From: Caballeronia udeis
GTDB lineage: Bacteria > Pseudomonadota > Gammaproteobacteria > Burkholderiales > Burkholderiaceae
Direction: 5' to 3'
DNA length: 64,000 nucleotides
Assembly (NCBI RefSeq): GCF_001544555.2
Contig: NZ_FCOK02000003.1
Location: 186,001 to 250,000 of the forward strand
Every line of letters starts with the position of its first letter. Position 1 is the first letter of the stretch. Shown here piece after piece: positions 55,540 through 64,000 of the stretch. Under the pieces are notes generated by a model, which worked only from the letters and a program-made list of their open reading frames with translations, was not told the origin of the DNA and made no database searches. A program made the translations under genes and the position numbers.

Positions 55540-57972
55540 TTACGCTGCCCTTGTCTGCACTAATGCTTTTGTCGTTCCGTGACTCGCCGCCGCCGCCGAG
55601 GGCGGCGTCGCGCCCGGTTCGGCGGTATCGTCCGCGAGTTGCAGGAACAGAATCGAGATCTGCGCGCCTTCGATCACGTCAGGGGTCTTCGAACGATTGC
55701 GGATGTCGATGCGCGCGCCATGCTCGTCGACGATCTTCTTCACCGTTGCAAGACCCAGACCCGTGCCCTTGGCCTTCGTTGTCACATAAGGCTCGAACGC
55801 GCGCGAGAGAATTCGCGCGGGAAAACCAGAACCGTTATCCGATACCGTCAACCGCACCGCCACGCGGGCATGTCCGGAGGCATCGGAGTCGCCATATTCT
55901 ACTGTCTTCGTTTCAAGCAGCACGCGCGGTTCAGCCACATCGGCCACCGCATCCTGCGCATTCTGCAAGAGATTGTGAATCACCTGCCTGAGCTGCGTCG
56001 CGTCGCCACGAATCACCGGCAATTTTGTCAGCTCCACGGTGATATGACTCTTGCCCTCTTCAATGCCATACAACGTCAGCACCTCGGTCACGAGATCATT
56101 GAGCTGCAGATTGCCCAGGACGGCCGGCGGCGTACGCGCGTATTCGCGGAAGTCGTCGACCATCTGCTTCATCGCCTGCACCTGGTTCACGATGGTGGTC
56201 GCGCCGCGCTTGAGCACGTCCGCATCGGCGGGAGCAAGCTTGTCGGCCAGCTTCATCTGCAACCGTTCCGCCGATAGCTGGATCGGTGTCAGCGGATTCT
56301 TGATCTCGTGCGCAAGCCTCCGCGCGACTTCGCCCCATGCGACAGAACGCTGCGCCGAGATGACGTCGGAGATATCGTCGAATACGACTACGTAGCCCGT
56401 TGTCTCGGCGTCGTCGGTATCGCTTTCGGTCAGGGTCAGCAATTGCGTGCCGCGTACCAGCAAGGTTAGCGGATCGGTCTCGCCGGCCACCGGTACTGCA
56501 AGCTGCTGTTGCCAGTGCCCACGGTCGCCAATGGGCCGGCCGCTGCCGCTCGCGGCTGCATCGCGATCTGCAAATGCCTTTCGCACCATTGCACCAAACT
56601 CGGACAGCACGCCGATCTGTTCAAGCGGCAAGTTCAGCGACGCATTGAACGGCTGCCGGAAGATCCGCTCGGCGCCGCGATTCGCCGTGGTCAGTCGAAA
56701 CTGCCGGTCGAACACGAACACGCCGGCGGTCAGGTTCGCGAGAATGCTCTCGAGATACGCCTTCGAATGTTCAAGCGCGATCCGATTGTTCTCCACCGCC
56801 GCACGCGCCTCGGACAATTGCCGCGTCATGGCGTTGAACGACTGCGTGAGGAAGCCGAGCTCGTCACGCGACTTCACTTCGCGCTTGGGCGTGTAATCGC
56901 CCTCGGCGACTTCCTTCGTGCCTTGCGCGAGCAGGAACAACGGCCGCGCGAGCTGATTGCCGAGTGCAAGCGCCAGCATCATCGCAATGAAGGTGGCGAG
57001 GAACAGCGCGAGCGTCAGCGTGCCGATATACATCTTGCGCAATCCGGTGCGCCCGAGCGCCTTCTCCTGATACTCGCGATACGCGCGCTGCACGGCGTCG
57101 GCATTGCGGGCAAGTCCGGTACTGACCGGCTGTTCGATCTGCAGGAAACGTTCGGCCGGCTGCAATTCAGTGGTCGAGCTATCGGGGATCTTCACGATCA
57201 CCCGCAGCCTCAGTGCGCCCTTCGGCCCGGTCTGGCTTGAATCGCCATCGACCTCGCCTTCAATCGCCCCGTACGGCCTGCCACGCGCCTGATTCAGTTG
57301 CAGCGGAGTGGGCAGGTCGTCAGGCACGAGCGCCGCGAAATTACTCGATGCCTGCGCCACCACACGCACATCGGGCGCGGTACCGGAGCCGCTTCTCGCC
57401 GGTTCGACGATGGTCGCGTCCTGCACATTGAACTGATCGCGCAAGCGCAACAGCGTGAGCGTGAGGCTGGTCGGATCGGCGCTTGCAAGCTGGTCGCCCA
57501 TCAGGCGGCCCTTGTTCTGCAAATCGGACAACGATGCATCCAGCATGCCGCGCCCGAGATTCAGCCCGGACGTGAGCGCGGTTTCCACGTTCACGTCGAA
57601 CCACGACTCGATACTGCGCGACACGAACTGATACGACACCACATAGATGATCGCGCCCGGCACTACGCCCACGAGCGCAAAGATGAACGCGAGTTTCGCG
57701 AGCAGCCGCGTGCCGAACTTGCCCTGCCGCACCCGGGTGATGATGATCGCCAGCAGCCCGATCACGATCAGTATCAGCACGACCGCCACCGCGAGATTCG
57801 CGGCGTACAGCCACTGGTAATAACGATCGAAGAACTCGGTGTTCGCGCTGGCCAGGGCCAGCATCACGAGCAGCAGAATGGCCGTGAGCGCAACCGTTGT
57901 CACGAGCACCCGAACCACGAGGCCCGTCATGTTCGTGCGGCGTAGCGGTCGGCGGCGTAGTTTATTTAGCAC
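55540..57972 (-). CDS. NtrY-like sensor histidine kinase
   Basis: This 810-residue membrane kinase has several N-terminal transmembrane helices (about 15-115), a periplasmic sensor region with another helix near 320-340, a HAMP domain (LFLLAQGTKEVAEGDY), a PAS domain and the HisKA domain with H555 in LAHEIKNPLTPIQ. The ATPase domain has NLLQNAQDAV, DNGSGFP and GTGLGLATV. It starts with GTG at 57972, overlapping the DUF4390 gene by 11 nt. A nitrogen role is assumed from the name only. Confidence 0.92.
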   Translation of the reverse strand: MLNKLRRRPLRRTNMTGLVVRVLVTTVALTAILLLVMLALASANTEFFDRYYQWLYAANLAVAVVLILIVIGLLAIIITRVRQGKFGTRLLAKLAFIFALVGVVPGAIIYVVSYQFVSRSIESWFDVNVETALTSGLNLGRGMLDASLSDLQNKGRLMGDQLASADPTSLTLTLLRLRDQFNVQDATIVEPARSGSGTAPDVRVVAQASSNFAALVPDDLPTPLQLNQARGRPYGAIEGEVDGDSSQTGPKGALRLRVIVKIPDSSTTELQPAERFLQIEQPVSTGLARNADAVQRAYREYQEKALGRTGLRKMYIGTLTLALFLATFIAMMLALALGNQLARPLFLLAQGTKEVAEGDYTPKREVKSRDELGFLTQSFNAMTRQLSEARAAVENNRIALEHSKAYLESILANLTAGVFVFDRQFRLTTANRGAERIFRQPFNASLNLPLEQIGVLSEFGAMVRKAFADRDAAASGSGRPIGDRGHWQQQLAVPVAGETDPLTLLVRGTQLLTLTESDTDDAETTGYVVVFDDISDVISAQRSVAWGEVARRLAHEIKNPLTPIQLSAERLQMKLADKLAPADADVLKRGATTIVNQVQAMKQMVDDFREYARTPPAVLGNLQLNDLVTEVLTLYGIEEGKSHITVELTKLPVIRGDATQLRQVIHNLLQNAQDAVADVAEPRVLLETKTVEYGDSDASGHARVAVRLTVSDNGSGFPARILSRAFEPYVTTKAKGTGLGLATVKKIVDEHGARIDIRNRSKTPDVIEGAQISILFLQLADDTAEPGATPPSAAAASHGTTKALVQTRAA

Positions 57973-58570
57973 TGGTCGCCGCCGTAAAAGTAAAACGCTT
58001 CCAGTCGGAAGAGAGATTCCAGTCGCGGTTGTTGACCGCGTCGATCTGGAACGGCTTGGGCATCAGTGCAATGTCGAGCTGCATGCGCACTGAAGCGTTA
58101 TATGTCTCGCCGGGCTTGACCTGGTTACGATCGATTACGTGCCAAGACGTCACGTGCTTGATGACCGCGAGCGCTTCCTCAAGCGTGGCGAAACCGAGCT
58201 GCAAGCCCCCGGTAGAGACACGATATTCGCGTGTCAGGGGCTGAAACGAAAGCCGGATACTTTGCGACACGCTCACCGGTTCTTCGTCGAACCAATACCA
58301 GCGCGGCCGCGACAGATCGAAATCCGTTGTGAAATACAAAGGCACACCCTTGTTTACGGCGTCTTCAAGGCTGCTGTTGAGGTCGAAGTCGAAACGGGCG
58401 TCGAGACTCCAGCCCGATCCGTCCGCCTGCAGCGACGCACGCTGCACAGCGATGGGATCGGCCTGCGCGGCCGAAACGGGCATGAACGACAGCGCAAGGC
58501 TCAATAGCATGGCCAGCACGGCCTGGCCGGCAGGCGCGAGCCGCAGCGGGAAAAAGCGTTTGATCGTCAC
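57962..58570 (-). CDS. DUF4390 family exported protein
   Basis: This 202-residue protein has an N-terminal signal or anchor segment (about residues 15-38, ending VSAAQA) followed by the DUF4390 domain (RWYWFDEEPVSVSQSIRLSF, REYRVSTGGL). Function is unknown; it is regularly found between rsmB and ntrY. The frame is open to 58837 in overlap with rsmB, but GTG 58570 sits in the rsmB stop (GTGA) and gives the family length. Confidence 0.88.
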   Translation of the reverse strand: MTIKRFFPLRLAPAGQAVLAMLLSLALSFMPVSAAQADPIAVQRASLQADGSGWSLDARFDFDLNSSLEDAVNKGVPLYFTTDFDLSRPRWYWFDEEPVSVSQSIRLSFQPLTREYRVSTGGLQLGFATLEEALAVIKHVTSWHVIDRNQVKPGETYNASVRMQLDIALMPKPFQIDAVNNRDWNLSSDWKRFTFTAATSAK

Positions 58571-60051
58571 CGTTTCTGAAAGCGCGCGTAGAAGAATCCG
58601 TCGTGGTCCGCAAAGGCTTCCGCGTCCCGCGTCAATGTTGAACGGGTACGTTGCGCCTCGCCTGAATTGTCCGTCAGCGAGTTCGCGACCGGGTCCGGTG
58701 ATACTTGCCCACCAGCCGCGCCGGTGCGGCTGGCTGTCGGCAATAATTGCCCCGGCGCGTCCAATCGTACCGCATCTTCGTGCACCGCTCCAAACCACTG
58801 CGCCTGTAACTCGCCCTCTTCCGGGAAGATTGAGCATGTAACGTAGAGCAACTCGCCGCCGGTTGCGACCAGGGGCCAGAGCGCAGAAAGGATGCGGCGC
58901 TGCTCTTCGACCAAGGCGGCGATGTCAGTCGGACGGCGCAGCCAGCGAATGTCCGGATGACGCCGCACGATACCCGATGCCGAGCACGGCACGTCGGCAA
59001 GAATGCGATCGAACGGATCTCCGTCCGACCAGCCCGACGGCTCGCCGGCATCGCCTACGCGAATTTCCGCTTGCACGTTCAGGCGCTGCAGATTCTCTCC
59101 GATACGCCGCGCGCGCCCCGCGTCGCTTTCCACCGCAATCAACTCGACGTTCGCCAGTTCCAGCACATGGCCCGTCTTGCCACCGGGTGCCGCGCAGGCA
59201 TCGAGCACGCGCATGCCATCGCGCGCATTCAGCAACTGCGCGGCGAGTTGCGCGCCGGCGTCCTGAACCGAGACGACGCCGTCGGCGAAACCGGGAATCT
59301 TGTCGACCGCCGTCGGCGTCTTGAGACGCACGGCATGAATGCCCGCGGCTTCGGCTTCTGTGTGCTCGGCCTTGAGGACGTCGAGATATTGCGCGACGCT
59401 CATACGCCGTGCGTTCACGCGCAACGTAAGTGGCCCTTGCCGGTTACCGGCGTCCAGGATGTTTTCCCATTCGTCCGGATGACCGCGCTTTACCGCATCG
59501 ATCCACCATGCGGGATAGTTGAAACGCGCGACCGGATCGCTTTGAACCTCGGCGAGTAACGCTTCACGTTCACGCAGGAACGAGCGCAACACGGCGTTGA
59601 CCAGACCCTTTGCAAACGCGAATTCGCGCCGCGCGGCGACGGCGTTGACGGCTTGATCGACAACGGTAAATGGCGTGTAGGCGGCCTCGGCTTCGTCGTC
59701 CACCAGAAGGGCGAACGCGCATGCCATGACATTCGATACATGCGGCGGCGGCGCTTTGCGCACCAGTTTCGCGAGCAGCGCCTCGGCCACGGCAAGGCGC
59801 CGCAACGTGCGGTACGCAATGTCCTGCGTCGCCCCGCGCGATACCGCCACGTGCGTGGCCGCAATGACCGTCTGCAAGGCTGCGGGCAGCGCGGAACCGG
59901 CACGCACCGCGCCGACTGCTTGCGCGGCGGCATCGAGCGCGAACGCAAGGGAATCGGGAGCGAGGTGAAGCGTGGCGAGCCGGGCGTCGGACGACGCTCG
60001 ACTGCTTTCCGCCGATGAAACGGTGCGGCGTCGGGAAGGCTTTTCGGTCAT
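58567..60051 (-). CDS. rsmB: 16S rRNA (cytosine-967-C5)-methyltransferase RsmB
   Basis: This 494-residue enzyme has an N-terminal NusB-like RNA-binding domain (about 40-180) and a C-terminal Nop2/Sun methyltransferase domain. SAM motif is DACAAPGGKTGH, with the catalytic cysteines in ADVPCSASGIVRRHPD and YVTCSIFPEEGE. It methylates C967 of 16S rRNA. ATG 60051 (MTEKPSRRR) was chosen over 60093; neither has a strong Shine-Dalgarno. Near the C terminus a 50-residue less conserved insertion precedes the final DGFFYARFQKR. Confidence 0.92.
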   Translation of the reverse strand: MTEKPSRRRTVSSAESSRASSDARLATLHLAPDSLAFALDAAAQAVGAVRAGSALPAALQTVIAATHVAVSRGATQDIAYRTLRRLAVAEALLAKLVRKAPPPHVSNVMACAFALLVDDEAEAAYTPFTVVDQAVNAVAARREFAFAKGLVNAVLRSFLREREALLAEVQSDPVARFNYPAWWIDAVKRGHPDEWENILDAGNRQGPLTLRVNARRMSVAQYLDVLKAEHTEAEAAGIHAVRLKTPTAVDKIPGFADGVVSVQDAGAQLAAQLLNARDGMRVLDACAAPGGKTGHVLELANVELIAVESDAGRARRIGENLQRLNVQAEIRVGDAGEPSGWSDGDPFDRILADVPCSASGIVRRHPDIRWLRRPTDIAALVEEQRRILSALWPLVATGGELLYVTCSIFPEEGELQAQWFGAVHEDAVRLDAPGQLLPTASRTGAAGGQVSPDPVANSLTDNSGEAQRTRSTLTRDAEAFADHDGFFYARFQKR

Positions 60052-60205
60052 GTCGGGGCGAAGGCGTTCGAGCCGGCCGATGCCGGTCCGCACAAACGAA
60101 GCATTGTAACTTGCGAGGGGTTTGGGTCTGAGATTGAGGCTGGAATGCTGGCCGAACGGACGGGGTTGGAGGCAACCCTCTGTTTATATGACAGGGTGTC
60201 ATGGT

Positions 60206-60242
60206 GTGACAAGACCCATCGCCGCTCTCGCGGCGATGGGTC
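60206..60242 (-). terminator. Hairpin between htpX and rsmB
   Basis: GACCCATCGCCG (60213-60224) pairs perfectly with CGGCGATGGGTC (60231-60242). On the minus strand it lies 26 nt past the htpX stop; the following CTTGTCAC is only weakly U-rich. Confidence 0.5.
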
Positions 60243-60268
60243 CATGACTATGCCTTAGACAGCTCCCA

Positions 60269-61126
60269 TCACTCCATCCGGCCGGTTCGCGCCATTTCCA
60301 TCAGGCGCGCAACGCGTTCCTCGGTCGCCGGGTGCGTGGAAAAGAGCTTCGAGATTCCGCCACCCGCCAGCGGGTTCATGATCATCATCTGCGCCGTGGC
60401 GGGATGCTGCTCGGCGGCGGGGAATGGCACGCCCGCGGCATACGCGTGGATTTTCTCGAGCGCGCTGGCGAGCGCTTGCGGATCGCCGGAAATCTGCGCG
60501 CCGCCGCGATCAGCCTCGAATTCCCGCGCCCGCGAAATAGCCATCTGGATCAGCGCACCGGCCAGCGGAGCCAACATGGCGACAGCAATAGCGGCGATCG
60601 GATTCGTGCGCCGGCCTTCGGAATCCCGGCCGCCGAAGAACATGGCGAAGTTGGCCAGCGCCGAGATAGCACCGGCCATGGTCGCCGATATTGTCGAGAT
60701 CAGGATGTCGCGGTGCTTCACGTGCGCCAGCTCATGCGCCATCACGCCGCGCAACTCGCGCTCGGACAACACCCGCAAGATGCCGGTAGTCGCCGCAACC
60801 GCCGCGTGCTCCGGATTACGCCCTGTTGCAAACGCGTTGGGCGCATTTTCGTCGATGAGATACACCTTCGGCATGGGCAGTTGCGCCCGCGTGGCGAGTT
60901 CGCGGACCATCCGGTAAAACTGCGGCGCGCTGGCTTCGTCGACTTCCTGTGCGTTGTACATCTTCAGCACGAGCTTGTCCGAGAACCAGTACGAAAAGAA
61001 ATTCATGGCGAGGGCGACGATCAGCGCAAGCATCATCCCCTTGCTGCCGCCGATCATTCCTCCGATCACGACAAAAAGGGCCGTGATCGCTGCCATCAGC
61101 ATCGCCGTTTTGACCCAGTTGAACAT
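60269..61126 (-). CDS. htpX: Membrane protease HtpX
   Basis: This 285-residue M48 zinc protease of the inner membrane degrades misfolded membrane proteins. Two N-terminal hydrophobic helices (about 7-25 and 31-48), HELAH at 131-135, two more hydrophobic stretches and the third ligand in REFEADRGG are all visible. Length is the family norm. It is heat-shock related in other bacteria; I did not identify a clear promoter motif in the 145-nt spacer upstream. Confidence 0.95.
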   Translation of the reverse strand: MFNWVKTAMLMAAITALFVVIGGMIGGSKGMMLALIVALAMNFFSYWFSDKLVLKMYNAQEVDEASAPQFYRMVRELATRAQLPMPKVYLIDENAPNAFATGRNPEHAAVAATTGILRVLSERELRGVMAHELAHVKHRDILISTISATMAGAISALANFAMFFGGRDSEGRRTNPIAAIAVAMLAPLAGALIQMAISRAREFEADRGGAQISGDPQALASALEKIHAYAAGVPFPAAEQHPATAQMMIMNPLAGGGISKLFSTHPATEERVARLMEMARTGRME

Positions 61127-61271
61127 GTCTTGAACTCCTCACCCAATATCAATGCGCGTTAAGCGCGAGCGGCCGAAGCGGCCTTTTTGCCTGACCAGAC
61201 AATCTGCCCGCAATTGCCCGGCCTCAGATTGTAAGCAAAATGTTAGATAAGGACATCCCGTAAAAATTCAA

Positions 61272-61925
61272 TCACCTGTGTGAAGTCGCCAGCTTGATGC
61301 CCAGTCCGACGAATGCACTGCCCACCACCCTGTCCAGCCATAGCTTGACGCCGGGCTTGCCGGAGAAGCGTTGCGTTACGCTGCCCGCGATCCACGCCAC
61401 GAACGTGTTCCAGAACGTGCTGACCAGCACGAACACAAAACCAAGCGCGAGGAAGGCGAGGGTTTTGTGTTCGCTGTCGACGGCAACGAATTGCGGAATG
61501 AACGAGACGAAAAACAGCACCACTTTCGGGTTCAGCACATTCGTGACGAAGCCTTGCGTGAAGATTTGCTGGAGCGACTTCGGTGCGGCGGGAACGCGGG
61601 TCGCTTCGCTCGGCTTGTGGCTGGTTTTCGCGGCTGCCGGCTTGGCGAAGATCAGCCGCACGCCAAGATAGATCAAGTAAATCGCTCCCGCGAACTTGAC
61701 GATGGTGAACGCCGTCACCGATGCCGCCAGCAACGCCGTCAGCCCGAACGCGCAGGCCAGCGTATGCACAATGCAGCCGAGCGCAATGCCCAGCGCCGAC
61801 ACCACGCCCGCGCCACGCCCCTGTGCGACACTCCGGCCGACGATGTACGCCGTATCCGGCCCCGGCGTAACGCTCAGCAACATGACGGCGACGATAAACA
61901 GCGTGAAACCGGTGATTCCAAGCAT
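61272..61925 (-). CDS. LysE/RhtB family translocator
   Basis: This 217-residue inner-membrane exporter has about six hydrophobic helices and the family signature SVTPGPDTAYIVGRSVAQGRGAG near 18-40. Members export amino acids or related compounds; the substrate is not predictable. A longer frame on the same strand in another phase is a shadow. It lies between fmt and htpX, its usual place in Burkholderia. Confidence 0.9.
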   Translation of the reverse strand: MLGITGFTLFIVAVMLLSVTPGPDTAYIVGRSVAQGRGAGVVSALGIALGCIVHTLACAFGLTALLAASVTAFTIVKFAGAIYLIYLGVRLIFAKPAAAKTSHKPSEATRVPAAPKSLQQIFTQGFVTNVLNPKVVLFFVSFIPQFVAVDSEHKTLAFLALGFVFVLVSTFWNTFVAWIAGSVTQRFSGKPGVKLWLDRVVGSAFVGLGIKLATSHR

Positions 61926-61995
61926 TGCGGGACCTATGTTTTTTGGCTGGTTTTAGCCGTCGCAACGACGGCGTGGCAAATACGCTGACACCGTT

Positions 61996-62988
61996 TCAGG
62001 CATCCGGCGCGACTTCCCGAAGTTCGAATCGTTGCCCTTTAACAATAGGCGATCCCGCAAGAAATTCGCGCACAGGCAGTCGTTTGCCGCCGGGCTTTTG
62101 CAACTGCGTGAGACGCAAGCCGCCCTGACCGCATGCGACCACGACACCCTCCGCACCGCTTTCCACAATCGCGCCGGGATCCGCATCACCCGTCAGTGCC
62201 ACCGGCTCTGCGGCCCAGATCTTGACGACAACGCCATCGAGCGTTCCAAACGCGCCGGGAAACGGATCGAAGGCGCGAATCTGACGCGCGAGCATGCTCG
62301 CCGGACGACGCCAGTCGAGCGCCGCTTCGTGCTTGGCGATCTTCTCGGCGTACGTCGCGCCGTCCGGCGGCTGCGGCGTGGCGGGCAAGGCGCCGTCCCG
62401 TTCGAGATCCCGCAACGCTTCGACGATCAGATCAGCACCGAGCCGGGCCATCCGGTCGTGCAGCGTGGCCGTGGTGTCCGCAGGCGTGATCGCGATGCGG
62501 CCTTCCCGGATCATTGCACCGGTATCGAGTCCCGCATCCATCTGCATCAGCGTGATGCCCGTCTCGGCGTCACCAGCTTCGAGCGCACGATGAATGGGCG
62601 CTGCGCCGCGCCAGCGAGGCAACAGCGAACCATGAATGTTGATTGCGCCCAACGGCGGGATGTCGAGCACTTCCTGCGGCAGGATCAGCCCGTACGCCGC
62701 AACCACCATGACGTCGTGCGGCGTGGCCTTCAGCAGTTCAATTGCGGCGGCCGCTTCCTCGGGATACTTGCCATTGCGCCGCAACGAGGTCGGCTGCGCC
62801 ACCGGCAAGCCGCGCTCGACCGCCAACCGCTTGACCGGCCCGGGAGCCAGTTTCAATCCGCGTCCGGCGGGCCGGTCCGGCTGCGTCAACACGAGCGGCA
62901 CATGAAAACCCGCCGCGTGAATGGCGGCCAGTGCGGCAGCGGCAAATTCAGGTGTTCCGGCAAATACGACACGCAGCGATTGAGTCAT
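61996..62988 (-). CDS. fmt: Methionyl-tRNA formyltransferase
   Basis: This 330-residue enzyme formylates initiator Met-tRNA. The catalytic Asn-His-Asp set is visible in [16 protein letters not shown] and [11 protein letters not shown], and the C-terminal OB-like domain is complete. ATG 62988 ([15 protein letters not shown]) is the family start; the frame opens six codons earlier. def lies 49 nt upstream on the same strand. Confidence 0.96.
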   Translation of the reverse strand: MTQSLRVVFAGTPEFAAAALAAIHAAGFHVPLVLTQPDRPAGRGLKLAPGPVKRLAVERGLPVAQPTSLRRNGKYPEEAAAAIELLKATPHDVMVVAAYGLILPQEVLDIPPLGAINIHGSLLPRWRGAAPIHRALEAGDAETGITLMQMDAGLDTGAMIREGRIAITPADTTATLHDRMARLGADLIVEALRDLERDGALPATPQPPDGATYAEKIAKHEAALDWRRPASMLARQIRAFDPFPGAFGTLDGVVVKIWAAEPVALTGDADPGAIVESGAEGVVVACGQGGLRLTQLQKPGGKRLPVREFLAGSPIVKGQRFELREVAPDA

Positions 62989-63037
62989 CGATTCAGCAAC
63001 CTGCAAATTCCAGCATCCGTCTTGGTGAATCGACCCG

Positions 63038-63541
63038 TCACAGCGCCTTTTCGAGCTTTTTCATCTTGCCGCGAATTCGCGTCTGCTTCAGCGACGAAAG
63101 GTATTCCACAAACACGCGTCCCATCAGGTGATCCATCTCGTGCTGGATGCACACCGCAAGCAACTCTTCGCAGTCGATTTCAAACGTCTCGCCCTTCTCG
63201 TTCAGCGCGCGCACGCGCACCTTTTCCGGCCGCTCGACGAAGTCGTAGATGCCCGGCACCGACAGGCAGCCTTCCTCGTGATCCTTCTTCTCGTCGCTCG
63301 ACCAGATGATCTCCGGATTGATGAAGGCCTGAAGCTGGTCGTGCGTGTCCGACGTGTCGATCACGATCACGCGTTCATGCACGTCCACCTGGGTCGCGGC
63401 AAGGCCGACGCCAGGCGCCGCGTACATGGTTTCAGCCATATCTGCGACGAGCTTGCGAATCCGGTCATTGACGACCTCTACGGGCTTCGCGACCTTGTGC
63501 AGCCGCTTGTCCGGGTATTTGAGTATGTTGAGCAGAGCCAT
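63038..63541 (-). CDS. def: Peptide deformylase
   Basis: This 167-residue metalloenzyme removes the formyl group from nascent proteins. All three motifs are intact: GVGLAATQ at 44-51, EGCLSVP at 90-96 and QHEMDHL at 133-139, whose Cys and two His bind the metal. It is the first gene of the def-fmt block and is divergent from dprA. Confidence 0.97.
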   Translation of the reverse strand: MALLNILKYPDKRLHKVAKPVEVVNDRIRKLVADMAETMYAAPGVGLAATQVDVHERVIVIDTSDTHDQLQAFINPEIIWSSDEKKDHEEGCLSVPGIYDFVERPEKVRVRALNEKGETFEIDCEELLAVCIQHEMDHLMGRVFVEYLSSLKQTRIRGKMKKLEKAL

Positions 63542-63753
63542 GATTCAGATTATCGACGCACGCCGCGGCGCGCGATAGTCGGCCATTCGGCCAGGTTGTA
63601 AAAGAGTGCCGGTATCGAGAAGATGATTGGGCCGAAACGCGGCGCTTCAACGTCGTTTCAGTGCCGCTCGCGGGGCGGCAACGCGTTGTCCGAAAGGCCA
63701 GGAAAAAGGCCCTTCGACAATCCTTTCGTATTTCGGAATATGAAAATTTTAAC

Positions 63754-64000
63754 ATGACACCTTTCCTGTTGCCGACGGCCGACGCCAAGCCCTGTCTGGG
63801 AGAGACCGATTTGCGGGACGTTTCGGCCTGGCTGCGGCTGGCTAATGCGAGCGGTTTACCGCCCATCGCGCTGCGTGCGTTGCTTGCCGAATTCGGCGGG
63901 CCGCAGGCGGTGCTGAACTAGTCATTCGGCGCGCCCGCGGCAATCGCCGGAGAGAAAGCGGCCTGTGCGGTGCTTGGGCCCCCGCCGCGCTCGGAACTCG
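63754..64000 (+). pseudogene. dprA: Start of dprA, interrupted by an in-frame TAG and cut by the window edge
   Basis: The frame from ATG 63754 encodes the N-terminal SAM-like helices of DprA (DVSAWLRLANASGLPPIALRALLAEFGG) and meets TAG at 63919-63921 after 55 residues. Reading on in the same frame gives an open, plausible continuation (SFGAPAAIAGEKAACAVLG) to the window end. A CAG-to-TAG change would explain it. DprA loads RecA on incoming DNA during transformation. dprA beside def-fmt is the normal order in Burkholderia. A sequencing error is possible, and the catalytic region lies outside the window. Confidence 0.6.

Noticed and set aside
61243..61965. 240-codon minus-strand frame overlapping the LysE gene
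   Set aside because: It is another phase of the same region; the LysE signature and hydrophobic helices are in the frame 61272-61925.

Overview
The window is chromosomal DNA of a high-GC betaproteobacterium of the Burkholderiaceae, most like Paraburkholderia or Caballeronia. The evidence is the gene content and order: gatCAB next to mreBCD-mrdA-rodA, metX-metW-ampG-M48 protease, dapF-DUF484-xerC, hslVU-regAB, and def-fmt-lysE-htpX-rsmB-DUF4390-ntrYX. Almost all of it is housekeeping core genome. This placement comes from reading the sequence only; no database was searched.

Layout. 1-7.7 kb: a minus-strand seven-gene operon for a molybdenum hydroxylase of the form II CO-dehydrogenase-like type (coxS-L-M-D-E-G and an XdhC family gene). 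7.8-9.6 kb: a lower-GC accessory pair, a PAAR-domain protein with a C-terminal zinc-metallopeptidase-like domain and a translationally coupled lipoprotein; this looks like an orphan type VI secretion effector with its immunity protein and is the best candidate for an undescribed system. 9.8-16.2 kb: amino acid permease, ferredoxin-NADP reductase, aldo-keto reductase, MscS channel, DUF3185 protein and a PhyH-type dioxygenase. 16.2-17.1 kb is a long, nearly gene-free spacer. 17.1-28.3 kb: metK, a lipid A acyltransferase gene, dapF, DUF484, xerC, rlmI, a CobW-type GTPase, dksA and hslVU. 28.4-32.5 kb: redox two-component pair regBA, a TPR/glycosyltransferase-like protein and a small cysteine-rich protein. 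32.8-38.7 kb: argB, a HAD nucleotidase, metX-metW behind a SAM-II riboswitch, ampG and an M48 peptidase. 38.7-44 kb (minus): xth, ppk2 and gatB-gatA-gatC. 44.3-50.8 kb (plus): the elongasome cluster mreBCD-mrdA-rodA. 50.9-54.4 kb (minus): a Sel1 protein, an HpcH/HpaI aldolase and queC-queE-queD for queuosine. Then tRNA-Phe and the long minus-strand block def-fmt-lysE-htpX-rsmB-DUF4390-ntrY-ntrX. The right edge holds the start of dprA, which carries an in-frame stop.

The genes form several functional sets: methionine/SAM metabolism (metK, metX, metW, each of metK and metX preceded by a structured RNA leader), cell-wall elongation and recycling (mreBCD, mrdA, rodA, ampG, dapF), protein quality control (hslVU, htpX, M48) and redox or nitrogen signalling (regAB, ntrYX). 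Starts were adjusted by family alignment from memory, Shine-Dalgarno position and overlap with the upstream gene; several are GTG or TTG.
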